Source: Cryptomeria japonica
Taxonomy: Eukaryota; Streptophyta; Pinopsida; Cupressales; Cupressaceae
Length of the DNA: 64,000 nt
Direction of reading: 5' to 3'
Assembly (NCBI RefSeq): GCF_030272615.1
Contig: NC_081408.1
Location: 762,096,673 to 762,160,672, forward strand
A model generated the notes under the pieces. That model saw only the letters and a program-made list of their open reading frames with translations, made no database searches and was not told where the DNA came from. The position numbers and the translations under genes are program-made. Positions 1 to 10,900 of the stretch are shown here, in pieces; positions within the stretch are counted from its first letter, which is position 1; each line of letters opens with the position of its first letter.

Positions 1-1
1 A

Positions 2-808
2 TTCATTATCACTGCCACAGAGTATTTTACAAAATGGATTGAAGCCATGCCTCTCACACAAGTTACTGGAAAACAGATTGCTACATTCATCCTTAACTAT
101 ATCATTTGCCGATACGGTATTCCTGTTTCCATTATCACTGATAACGGGCGTCCCTTCAAAAATCAGGATGTTCACGAACTCTGTGACCGCTTCCATATCG
201 CCCATCATTTCTCCACACCATACTACCCCCAAGGTAATGGCCAAGCTGAGGCGTCTAACAAAACAATCCTTAAAATCCTAAAGAAGACAGTCGACGATGT
301 TGGTCGTAATTGGCATATCCAACTTAATCCTGCACTTTGGGCCTACCGCACAAGTGTTCGTACACCTACAGGAGCTACACCCTATTCACTAGTCTATGGT
401 TCTGAATCCATCTTGCCTATTGAGGTCGAGCTACCCTCTTTACGAGTCTCTTTGCAAAACATCATCAGTGATGAAGACTATAGGGTCTCTCGCTTACAAG
501 AGCTGGAACTATTGGATGAACGAAGACAAATTGCTTTTAATCATCTCAAGGCTTACCAACACCGAATGAGTCGCAGCTACAATCACAAGGTCAAGCCTCG
601 CACATTTGAGGTAGGTGACTCAGTTCTCAGAGAAAATCCTAAAAATCAACAAGATAGAGAGAAGAAGGGCAAGTTCGAACCAAATTGGCTTGGTCCTTAC
701 ATCATTACAGCAGCATATGGATCTGGTGCATATCAGCTCTCAACTACAGAAGGTGAACCTTTGGAGGATCCTATCAACAGTATGCACCTTCGCAGGTTCT
801 ACACATAG
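2..808 (+). CDS. Integrase C-terminal part of gypsy1 pol (partial)
   Basis: The frame is open from the first bases, so the true start lies upstream of the window. About 268 residues remain. The DDE core is visible: TDNGRPF carries the second catalytic Asp and YYPQGNGQAEASNK carries the Glu; the first Asp is off-window. The C-terminal part has the WLGPYII segment typical of gypsy integrases, followed by a short tail ending LRRFYT before the TAG at 806-808. No frameshift or internal stop occurs, so this is the best preserved pol piece in the window. Wording around EASNKTI and the tail fits the Tat/Athila branch rather than chromoviruses, and no chromodomain is present. Function: strand transfer of retrotransposon cDNA into nuclear DNA. 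Confidence 0.9.
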   Translation, partial: FIITATEYFTKWIEAMPLTQVTGKQIATFILNYIICRYGIPVSIITDNGRPFKNQDVHELCDRFHIAHHFSTPYYPQGNGQAEASNKTILKILKKTVDDVGRNWHIQLNPALWAYRTSVRTPTGATPYSLVYGSESILPIEVELPSLRVSLQNIISDEDYRVSRLQELELLDERRQIAFNHLKAYQHRMSRSYNHKVKPRTFEVGDSVLRENPKNQQDREKKGKFEPNWLGPYIITAAYGSGAYQLSTTEGEPLEDPINSMHLRRFYT

Positions 809-2544
809 CTCTTCAGAGTATCCTAATTCAAAAATACAAAAAAATAAAAAAAAATTCAAAAAATACAAAAAAAAAAAAAATTTCAAAAATACAAAAAAAA
901 TTACAAAACAAAAAAATCGTTACTTGGTGAAAACCTGGAAAACAGGCGCCTTGTGACACAAAAAAAATCAAAAAATCGAAAAAAGTAAAGAAAAACATTT
1001 CATCCAACGGTGAAAACCATTTCGGTGTCGCCCTGGGCAAGTACCATGGTGAAAACTGGGTCACCAGCGCCATGCGTAGAGACATTGCTCCTCCCTCCTT
1101 CAGGATTCACTTTCATCCTTTCACTTTGCACACACTCACAACCAATTCATCCATAATAAACTTACCCATTCCCATCATGGCTTGTTATTGATCTACCCAA
1201 GATTGGTTAGCCATTCATAATAAACCTCCCTTTTCATCCCTTTCCATCCATAATAAATCAGATCCTATCTGTGGCTAAGGCAAATCCTATGTCTAGTAAT
1301 GGGTGTGGAACTGAGAACATCACATGTTTCGAGGAGTACAGTTTCTTCCAGCTTTCTTCAATCTATCCGCACACAATCCGCAATAAAGCAACATTTGCAT
1401 CACAGATCCGCAATAAGTTTCGTCTTCTCCGCAATAAAGTATTAGTTTCATGGATTCAGTCAATTTTAGATGAGACACAACAGCAACAATGGGCTTCAAC
1501 AAATCAAATCTTTCAATAGACTCAGACAACATTATGGTTCAATGCTATCTATCCTTTCTGTGAAAGTAAACATTGTGACCACAATCAAGTAAGACTTATA
1601 CAAGTGACAAGAGACACTAAACTTGAGGACTACAGTGGATGTGGGTGTCAAGCCTTGGTTTTCTTTTGATTTCATCTTTTTTTGGTGACATGTCTTTTAG
1701 CTTTTTCGGGATGTCTTTGACTAGAGATTCTATCTCTAGGATGTCTTTGACTAGAAAGGCAAGGATGGGGTATCGTCACCTATTTGTATTTACTGTCTGT
1801 GGATTGTCTCTTAGTAATGCTATGACTTGTCCAAGGATATGAGGACATTGTGAGTCTAGTGTGAACTGGGGCATTCCTTGTTTGTGACTGTCTTATCTCC
1901 ATGCAAACAGGTACAATGACTTTCTGGGTTGAACATATGCCTCGATTGTCATAACCTATTTTTCCATAATAAAGCTCAATGATGATAACGCACAAGAAGC
2001 TCTTTCACTTTCATATCTTCTACCTTCCATCCCCCTTTCTTGATTGACTTCCATCATCCTTCTCGAGTCCTCGTAGCATGCTATCACATGACTGAGTATA
2101 ATGACATGCCAAAAACATTTACATTTCATATAGTTGCACCTGCATTACCACATATAAGCATTTCATACATACATATAGATATCACAACTGCATCACATCC
2201 TACACACAACACCTGTTAGCACAATAATCATTTGCATTATCATATTCATTTGCATTTCATACATTCACATTTGCATTGGCATAACATTTTAAAACATTAA
2301 AGAACACAAATATTGCATTGCATCATATACATATTTGCATCCATATCATAAGCATCACATAAGAACATCTCATCACATAGGTACACATGCATATAGCTGC
2401 CACAAAGATGAATCATCTCATATATATATATATATATATAAAGTGTCATGATACAATGATGTCAAAATCATATGGTTACAATCACCCGCAGGTGTCTACA
2501 ATACAAAAATGGTACAAAACTGATACATAGGGAGCCCTCTAAGG
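809..2544 (+). other. gypsy1 spacer between pol and antisense ORF
   Basis: This stretch is non-coding. It begins with an A-rich run at about 829-915. Three copies of a GGTGAAAAC motif follow at about 926, 1009 and 1048, each leading into a GCGCC/TCGCC-type end. A series of short CCAT-AATAAA and CGCAATAAAG repeats fills about 1140-1450. From about 2090 to 2460 the DNA is AT-rich with many TTTGCAT/CATAT words and a (TA)n run near 2420. No domain is recognised on either strand; short ORFs here look accidental. Confidence 0.6.
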
Positions 2545-4480
2545 CTATGATGAACTCCCTCCCTCAGAGCCACCTGGCCTCGGTGGAATTTGAGCCCCTG
2601 AAGGACCTGCCCCAGGATCATCCCTCCTATCTCCTCTATCTGGTGGTGGTGGAGGACCCATGACCCCACCACTCGATGCCTGTCTCCTCCGGCTCCCTCC
2701 CGTAGCTGTCGTTGTACGCGACGGTCTATGGAAGCTCCTCGCCCGCTGATCTACTGGCACTGCACCATAGTAGAGGTCCCTCCAGTAGGCTATCTCCTCT
2801 CTTGCTTGCAGGACATAAGCGTATCCTGCCCCTGTATCCTCAGCTGCCTGTCTCCCTGCCCTTAGTGTTGTCTCAGCCTTTGTATAGCGCTGGATAGCCT
2901 AATCCCACTCCCGCTCAGTATCTCTGAGCCTCATCCTGAGCTGATCCCTCTCCCTCTCCATCTCTTGGATCTCATCTGCCTGGCCCTGGCAGATCTCCCT
3001 CAGATCCAGCAGCTCAGCCTCCACCGGGTCATCCCCCTCTGCCTCTGCCTGTGGCTCCCCCTGTCCAAGTGCCTGGCCCTGTGCCTGTACCTGTACCTGT
3101 ACTAGTCCCTGTACTGGTACTTGTCTCTATCTCTGTCCCTATGCCTATACCTGTCCAGGACCCTATGCTGCTGGTACTTGTAGCGGCAATCCACCGCGAC
3201 CCCTCACCACCCGAGTCTGCCTCTCCTCACCACCCTCCCTCTGAGCTACCACCCTCCTCTCTCCAACTACTCCCCTCCTCCTCCGTCAGCCTCAGCCCCC
3301 ATCACCTCCACCATCCTCATCATCTCCCCCACCATCTCCCTCCAGTGCCTCTCCAGGATCTGTCAACCGTGGGAATGGATGCTCTGCCCAATATGCTGTA
3401 TACTCAGCATCCATCTCGACGTCCTCGATCTCAGGCCACATGTCCCAAGGTAGAGGCATCATCTCCACTAGCTGAGTAACTACCTAATCATACAACAGTA
3501 GCGGCCCAAACTGTGCCTGATCTCTGACGGTGCGGGCATACATGCCTGATCCACGGGGCATCCTCTGAATCCGACCAAACTGTCGGCCAATCCTGTCTAC
3601 CAGCTGCCTCTCTAGCACATAGGGTGTCTGCCCAATCAGGTACCTACTCCGAAAGGTGTACGATAGCTCAACTGCATCATCCTCCCACTGCTCGCAGCCC
3701 AGATAAGGTCGCCATATAACCTCATCAATGTCATCAATCACTCACCGCCAGTACTCTAGCCTGCCAATCCGCAGCTGCGATGTGATCATATCGTACAAAT
3801 GCACAAAGTTGTGTCCATAACCTCTGCCCCTGAAGTGTATCGGTAGGGTAACCGGTAGATGCTCATAAGCCCCATACCTGCAGCAATGTAACTCCGTAGC
3901 CCAATCCCATTGATCCATGATAAACAAACTGATGCAGCTCGTAATACAAGTGTGCCAGCACACATGGTCCCCAGGCATATCTGGTATGCTGTTTCATCAG
4001 CATCTCCAGTGCTCCCCCCCAGCCCACAGCCAATCCCCATGTCGCCCTATCCGGACATAGGAACCCACTGATAGCTCCTCCGATCACTGTCGGCAATGCT
4101 AACTCGGTGGTTGTCATGGTGTCCCATGCCACGTGTCCTGCCCTCATCTCCAGTCTAGGGGCCTGGAATACTCGTCTCAGGGCCTCTCTATCACTATCTC
4201 GATCGTATGGGATCATCTCCCCATCGATCGGTATCCTCAAAATCCTGTATACATCCTCCAGGGTGACTATCATCTCACCCATAGGAAAATGAAATGTGCA
4301 CGTCTCAGAGTGCCATCTCTTAGCTAGCGCAGTCAGCAAACCCATGTTTGCCCGAAACTCAGGCACATACAGCTCATGTCTCAGACCCATCTCATCGATG
4401 GCAGCTCTATCCTCGGCTGTCAACTCAGGTCGCAACCTCTGAGTCGACGGGATTCTCTCTCGTGACTCTAGCATCGGCAA
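2545..4480 (-). pseudogene. Antisense plant mobile domain (PMD, aminotransferase-like) ORF inside gypsy1
   Basis: Reading on minus, the first ~200 codons (4480-~3870) match the plant mobile domain, the family of MAIN/MAIL1. Recognisable parts are the ALAKRWHSETCTFHF segment, a VTLEDVYRILRIPIDG segment and GVTLLQVWG. At about 3870 the frame shifts and the domain continues as AYEHLPVTLP through about 3742, then to 3484. In-frame stops lie near 3742, 3484 and 2900. The C-terminal part contains a charged heptad-like stretch and a Pro/Gly-rich tail ending at a natural-looking TAG at 2545. Full length would be about 640 residues. It is transcriptionally opposite to the integrase, with its 3' end facing pol. 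PMD ORFs are known in plant Ty3/gypsy and MULE elements; their function there is not established. Confidence 0.8.
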
Positions 4481-4518
4481 ATACTCCTGCAGTCAAACAA
4501 CTCAATCATGTCAGTTAT

Positions 4519-4840
4519 AGTGGCATTCACTGTTTATCACAAAATGCTACTTGCTATCTAAATGCATATGGTTATCTATCCTAGTGACACTCACTGTTCA
4601 TCACAAAGTGTTGCTTCTACCGTAGTGACACTCACTGTTCATCACAAAGTGTTGCTATTTATCCTAGTGGTACTCACTGTTCATCACAAAGTACTAGGTG
4701 TGTGACACTCCCTGTTCATCACAAAGTGTTACTCACATTTGCACTCCCTGTTCATCACAAAGTGCTGCTCATATTTTAGTACTCCCTGTTCATCACAAAG
4801 TACTCTATCTTAGTACTCACTGTTAATCACAAAGTGCCTT
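4519..4840. repeat. Eight-unit hairpin-forming repeat array of gypsy1
   Basis: Eight units start near 4519, 4583, 4624, 4666, 4701, 4738, 4778 and 4812. Each has a nearly constant centre (C-A/C-CTGTTCATCACAA) flanked by arms that are complementary to each other. The arms differ between units but stay complementary: GGCATT with AATGCT, GACACT with AGTGTT, GGTACT with AGTACT, GCACT with AGTGC, AGTACT with AGTACT. Several pairs use G:T wobble. The array lies just upstream of the antisense PMD start at 4480 and about 0.9 kb before the PPT. Confidence 0.85.
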
Positions 4841-4969
4841 GATCTATCCTAGTCTTCCTAGAGGACCTGCTTGAGTGTATCCCCTCAACAGCTTATCCAA
4901 TCGACAGTATATGCTCATCACAGAACTGCCGATTTGACCTAGAAGATGCAAATTCATACTTTTCAAACG

Positions 4970-5220
4970 CAAACGCGCTTACATTACATAAACGTGCTCA
5001 AAGACTGCATAGACGCGCCTATCTGACACAGACGCGCCTGCCTGACACAAACGTGCCTATGCTCTGCATAGACGCGCCTAGTTGACATAGACGTGCCTTC
5101 TTGGCACAAACACGCCTGAATAGCACATATGCGGCCGCATTTGACACAGACATGGGTCCAGACATAGACGCGCCTGGCACAAACACAGACGTGCCTGGCA
5201 CCAACGCAGACACGCCTAAA
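4970..5220. repeat. CpG-rich ~20-bp tandem repeats in gypsy1
   Basis: About ten degenerate copies of a GACACAGACGCGCCT-like unit, mostly 19-21 bp apart, with variants ACGTGCCT and ACACGCCT. One longer spacer near 5130-5160 holds GCGGCCGC. The CpG content contrasts with the AT-rich surroundings. An antisense Cys/Arg-rich ORF across this array is a by-product of the repeat. Tandem repeats at this position are known for Tat/Ogre elements. Confidence 0.75.
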
Positions 5221-5746
5221 CATTTTTTGACACTTTTTGGACCCTAGTCTAAGCGCATTTATTACCCTATTCGACATGCATTAATGACAAAATTAAATGC
5301 GTCAAAGTACGAGGAGGTTTGGTGGTACTTACCGGCTCTCCTGCCTCTGCTGGCCTCTAAAATCGGCGAACGCGGTCGAATCTGTGAGTGAAAGCCATAG
5401 CTGCTGACTACTCCTGCTAAATTTTCGCTCTGCAATATGGTCTCGTGGATGTGTAGATGACAATGAGTATGTATTTTCCCCCGTGGTCTATCTTATACCC
5501 TACCCTAGCCCTCACATTCATTTCCTGAGTCAGTCTTCATTATCCCATGACTTTGTCACTTTATCTGGTCAATCCATTCTATCTTGTCTTTCTTATCGAG
5601 AGATTGTCTGCAATCTTTCCAGACATTTTCATCCAATCTCTTGAGGGGGCATATCGTTCCCATTTTGGGGCAACTCTGTATCAGTGGCAACTCTGTATCA
5701 GTTCATCTTATCTTCTTTGAAACAACGCGACAAGCCGCATTGTCTC

Positions 5747-5760
5747 AAAGAGGGGCAAAA
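5747..5760 (+). promoter_or_regulatory. Polypurine tract of gypsy1
   Basis: AAAGAGGGGCAAAA directly precedes the LTR start TGTAGACACC. The same tract and the preceding ~30 bp (AACAACGCGACA and GCATTGTCTC) recur at 44364-44377 before the gypsy2 LTR. This is the expected primer site for plus-strand cDNA synthesis. Confidence 0.9.
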
Positions 5761-6540
5761 TGTAGACACCTAAAATTGTCATGTCTAATTAAATAAATAT
5801 TTTATTTATTTAATTACTTTAGCCTAATTCTTCTATTAATTAAATAAATCTTTATTTATTTAATTAATTCATTTATCCTCTTCTAGCCTTATTTCTCAAA
5901 TAAATAAATACATTTATTTATTTAAATTATCCTTTTCCTAAATTAAATAAATATTTTTATTTATTTAATTATCCTACTTCTTCTATTAATTAAATAAATT
6001 TTTATTTATTTAATTAATTCATTAACCTTTTCTACCCATGACACATGTCACTCATCTCTTAATTCATACACTACCTACCCCTCTCATTATTTTATTATTT
6101 CTTTTACCTACCCTCTAATCATAGCCGACCTCCTTTTACACCTCTCAATCTTATCCCTCCATTTCATATAGTGTCTTCTATATAAGGAGATGCTTCCTTC
6201 ATTATCAAACCCTAATCATTCATGCTAATCATCTTTTATGCAATTGACTACACTACGATCCTACTTGCAACCACATTCCGTTCTTTGTTGAGCTCTTGTG
6301 CATATAAAATCTGAGAGCAAATATATCAAGCAAGATCAATGAAGATAGGAAGAATGAAGATCAAAACCCTATTGGACGTGTGATGGTATAATCTTTGTGA
6401 TTTCATTTCATTTGCATTGTCTTAGGTAATCTTCATATGTTATGGTGGATCTTTGTTGATTGTTAGGTTAGGGTTTTGTGGTTGGAATCTATTTAGCCTT
6501 TCAATACTGTTATTATTGTTATCCATTTTCACCATATACA
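5761..6540 (+). repeat. 3' LTR of gypsy1 (780 bp)
   Basis: The LTR begins TGTAGACACC right after the polypurine tract and ends ACCATATACA, giving a perfect 4-bp terminal inverted repeat TGTA/TACA. The related LTR at 44378-45156 is 779 bp with the same ends, which supports both borders. A TATA-like CTATATAAGG at 6178-6187 suggests the promoter. U3 (about 5787-6030) contains five A/T palindromes, each roughly AATTAAATAAAT followed by ATTTATTTAATT. Confidence 0.85.
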
Positions 6541-7438
6541 CTACCAATACGAGAAGATCCAGGAAATGATGGTATCACCTCTGGCACATCCTCATGTGCA
6601 TCTCCTCCTGCAAAAAATGAATCCACTATGAAATGGCATTAGAATTCAAGGAAGAACACTTGAAGGGAAATAAACACATGATAGAAGATAGAGCAAAAGA
6701 GGGATCTACCAACAGTGGGTGGGCCAATATGACGTGCACTAGAGGATGTTTGCATGCTACGTGTTGCCGACATTGCAGTCGGTAATACAGGTGAGGGTGA
6801 CCTCTAATGAGGCGGTGGTGGCATTTGCACGGTAACATTGATAGCACCTAAAGAATAATACATTAAATATATCAAACATTAAATATATGAAAAGTGCAAG
6901 AATTGTAAACAAGGATGAACCTTTATTTTGAAAATTGACAGTATCAAGTATGATGTGTTTTGGGTACTCAGAGTGATAAGCCAAGCAAGTGATAATACAA
7001 TAAAATCGTAATCACCTGAAGATCCTGCAACACCCTGGTCATGGGAACGACTTTCATGAGGGCGGATAAATTGTTGTAAAAACAATACGTACATATTTTA
7101 GTTAATGACATAAAAGAGAATAAAATATAAACCATTATTGAACTTTTGTTATAATTAAAGCTTTCATTACTGCTTACTTGCAATTTTTCAGCTGTCTTAA
7201 ACAATAATTCCACCCTCTATCATATCTCATCAGTGGTAGGATGCACGGCTGCCAAAGCAACAATCTCTTTTCTAATTTTTATAAGAGGCATTTTAAAGAA
7301 TTTCACAAGGTATGTGGGATCTTCAAGGTCATCATTGCTTAACCCTAATGATTCCACATCCATAGTAAGGTGTTCAGGTACTGCAACTCCCTTTCCCTTT
7401 CCCCGAACATCCGTCTGTGTCAAGAATATCATTAACAA
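6541..7438 (-). pseudogene. Second CACTA gene, partial and probably multi-exon
   Basis: Coding-like pieces on minus: 7438-7220 (DVRGKGKGVAVPEHL followed by a helical LVKFFKMPLIKIRKE segment), about 7075-7005 (HESRSHDQGVAGSSG), about 6850-6700 (a Pro-rich stretch with SPVLPTAMSATRSMQ) and 6600-6541 (GGDAHEDVPEVIPSFPG). The gaps are AT-rich and intron-like, with a plausible donor CAAGTAAG near 7175. The position downstream of the transposase fits the accessory (TNPA/transposase_24-like) gene of CACTA elements, but no catalytic motif is visible. The last piece is cut at 6541 by gypsy1. Confidence 0.5.
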
Positions 7439-7917
7439 TTACAAAATTAGTATAAATCACTAAAAAAAAGAACATAATAATGTAACAGTTTGCTTCTATC
7501 TAATTTGTACAATTACAATGAGGTTTACCTACTCGGTAGAAGTGTCGCAAGCTACATCTCTATCTGTGATATGTGATGGATCCATGTCGGCCTATGACAA
7601 AGAAAAAGTATAAAAAACGTTAGCAAAATTACATAGTACACAACATGAACAACATGAACTTTGTAGACAAAAAGAGTATTAAATAATAAAAAGATGTTGT
7701 CATCAAAATCATTGTAAATTCTTTAATTCCTTACATTGACATCAAAATCATTGTAAATTTGTAAGTTGATAAACAATAAATACATACGTATCATAAGCAT
7801 CAGAAGCATCACATGATGTGTCACCATATATGTAATTGAGCATCATAATTAGCATCACATATCATGTGTCATCATAAACATGCAATCCATCACATATGTA
7901 TCATAAATCACCATCCA

Positions 7918-10900
7918 TCACATAGGTAATAAACAATCGCCAACATCATCATCATCATCATTATGATCATCATCATCATCATCAACATCTTCACCATCAT
8001 CATCACCATCATCACCATCACCATCACCATCAACACCATCACCATCACCATCACCATCACCATCACCATCACCATCATCGTCATCATCATCATCATCCTC
8101 TTCTTCTTCTTCTTGTTCTTCTTCATCATCATTGAGAAACTGTTGATCGTGATCATCATCCACTTCATCTTCTACTTCTTCGGTATCTTCTTCTTTGGTA
8201 TCTTCTTCTTCCATCACATTATACTTTATCGGCCTTCCTCTTGGATCATGTCTAACAACAAATGACCAACCCGATTTATGTGGAACCTCTGAGTAAAATA
8301 CTTGCTCACATTGGCTTGGAAGAACATAGGGCTCATCCCCAACTGGTTCAAATGACCTTGTATTTAGCATTATAAAACCATTATCATGTTCAATAATAGT
8401 TCTATTAGGATCATTTTTATTCAATCGTAGCTTGTACCATTTGACGACGAACAAAACTAATTTGAAGGAATTAAAGTCGCACTCAAGTATATCATCCAAA
8501 ATGTCATAGTATCGATTTTGAGAATGTTGAGGATGAATGTCATTTCTCGATGAAATATTTGTCACCTCAAAGACTGCAGTGATGCCAGAATCACAAGTTT
8601 TCTTCATGTCATCCAACTTTTTTATGCGAAATTTATGACCATTGCAGCACATAGTGTTGTGGTGTTTGACCTGCGATATGTCAAACATGTAAAATTTATT
8701 GCAATATGATTTGATAAACATATGCATGATTAATAAATTTATATGTACCTATTTATCTCTTAAACCATATGCTAAATCAATTTCCCTTTGCGTAACATTG
8801 GAATCTCCATTACGATGTGCTTCTTTAACCAATGAAGCCACACCTTCCCATGTTAACGTGCATCTAGAATGTTGACAACGTTCAATCCATACCGTCATCC
8901 AATCAAGATTGTTTGCAATATACAAATGTATTGCATCCCACTCTCGACCAACTGTACAAAAAATAAATAAACGTCTTACAATCGATTTATTTTGAAGATT
9001 AAGAATTAATTAAATACAATAACATCTTATAATTACCTCTCACTTTCCTCAATCTACCTTTCCCCGTCAAGTACTCCCATTTGAATTTGTTAATGGTGTT
9101 GGGATCCCAAATGCAATCCATGTGGATCTTTGCTGCAAACTTAGGAAGATATTCAGAAATGTACACCATAGTCTGGTATACCATATATCCCTCCACCATA
9201 GAACCCTCAGGATGTGCTCTTTGTCGAACCAAAGCCTTCAAAAATTTCAAGTGCCTCTCAACCATCCACATTGACCTAGTGTGTTCAAGTCCACATAATT
9301 CAATCTCCTCAACTTGGTGTATGAGGTAGTGTTCTTGTGCATTGAAAAAAGCTAGAGGTAGACACTTTTGCATTTCACACATTAAACGAGGAATTTTTCT
9401 CTTCCAATATTTTATATCATCTTTATTGATTTCTTTGCATGACAACCACCTACAAGGTATTCAAGATGCAAAAAAATATATTACATAACAAGTAAAACAA
9501 ATCGCAAATATAATATCTATACAACAAACTAAACAAATATCACTACTTAACTCATGTATTTTCCAAGATCATATATGACTTGCTTGACATTATTGTCGAA
9601 GTCGTCTGGGAGAGATAGAGGTAGAACGTACTGCAACAATTATAAAATTATCTTTTCATTTTTTTGTAACATAATGAAAAGTACACGTACGTGCAGTACT
9701 TAAATACATACTAAAAACACAAGAACGTGAATTACCTTAATGAAGGTATGCCAATCATGCGATTTCATCCCTGGCCCAAATTCACTTTTCTTTGATATGA
9801 GATTGTTTATGTTTGTAGCAAATCCTGTGGGGAATCGAATTTTTCGTATGACTTCTTTTATAGCATTGCTTTGTTGGCCCATTAATAACCAAGGAAGCTC
9901 ACTTATATTAATCTGGTCTCTATGGCTATTTGATTGAATGACATTTATCATTGCATGATTGGAATCCTGAATGTCACTATATATTTTGACAATTTTTTCT
10001 TTGTCACGCCTTCCATATTTTCCATACTGTCTCTATTATATTCTTTCCAATATGCATACTATCAAACAAATGAACAATTTGTAACTGCTCGTAGTAGGGC
10101 AACCTAATAAATTGTCATGGGATAACTTTTTATTCCCTTAGGAAGGTGGTCATTTATGCCTTCATGACCTTCATGATCATCAATCACATCATCAGTAAAC
10201 AAAACAAAATAGAAAAGATGTTTTATGACAAACCAATAGATGGAATGGCATTACCTTGACGATTAATTCTATTATATTCCAACTTCCACAGGTGAGGTGT
10301 CATTATTCGTGGCTTTGATGTATTCTCTTCTTTCCCATTGAAAAGATGTTTTTCAGTATTTTGATACTTATGATTTATGTGGAGAAAGTGCCTATACTCA
10401 TCAAGCACCTGCTTTCGTAAACTTTTTGAATGACGAGATTTCATCTTTGGACCACAAACAGGACATGCAAATTTTCCCTTTGTTTGAAGACCTACAAGAT
10501 AATGTATAATTGGATTAAATATGATAATTTTTTGAATTATAATGTTCATGCACAACTTAAACACTATAACATACCACAAAAATGTGTTAGCCCTGGGGCA
10601 TCGTGTATTGTCCAGAGAAGCATCGCATGGAATTGAAATTGTCTTTGTCCTATTGGTCTAGAGACGTCATACATAGTGACACCATTCCATAACTCTGGCA
10701 ACTCATCGATAAGAGGCTCGATATATACATTCATATCTTTAACTTGGTACTTACCTAATCGAATGAACAAAAACATTACATTATTATTGTGACCATTTTA
10801 CTGCAATATTTATAATTAAATTTAGACGACTATATTTAAATGATAAAATACCTAGAATAATCATTGCCAACATTATGTGCTCCCTCTTTATTGACATCCA

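Larger units (their letters stand above)
1..6540 (+). mobile_element. Ty3/gypsy Tat-lineage element, 3' part (gypsy1)
   Basis: The element is cut by the left window edge, so gag, protease, RT and the 5' LTR are not seen. Visible in order: integrase on +, a long 3' region holding an antisense PMD ORF, two repeat arrays, a polypurine tract and a 780-bp LTR with matching TGTA/TACA ends. An antisense extra ORF and repeat-rich DNA between pol and the 3' LTR are known for Tat/Ogre-type elements. The right end at 6540 abuts a sequence that reads as CACTA coding DNA, so the element probably inserted into that older CACTA copy. The candidate target-site duplication CTACC cannot be checked because the other end is outside the window. 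Confidence 0.85.

Noticed and set aside
3051-3479. Pro/Val-rich + strand ORF of 142 codons
   Set aside because: Opposite frame of the Arg/Asp/Tyr and coiled tail of the antisense PMD ORF, which has domain support.
4984-5277. Antisense Cys/Arg/Val-rich ORF
   Set aside because: A by-product of the ~20-bp tandem repeat; no start context or domain.
6539-6560. CACTACCAATACGAG as a possible left terminus of the CACTA element
   Set aside because: Its first two bases are the end of the gypsy1 LTR (TACA at 6537-6540), whose border is supported by the matching 779-bp LTR at 44378-45156. The adjoining DNA reads as CACTA coding sequence, not a subterminal region.
7963-8265. Ile/Thr-rich ORF on + and Met/Val-rich ORF on minus
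   Set aside because: Shadows of the trinucleotide microsatellite in the DUF4216 exon.
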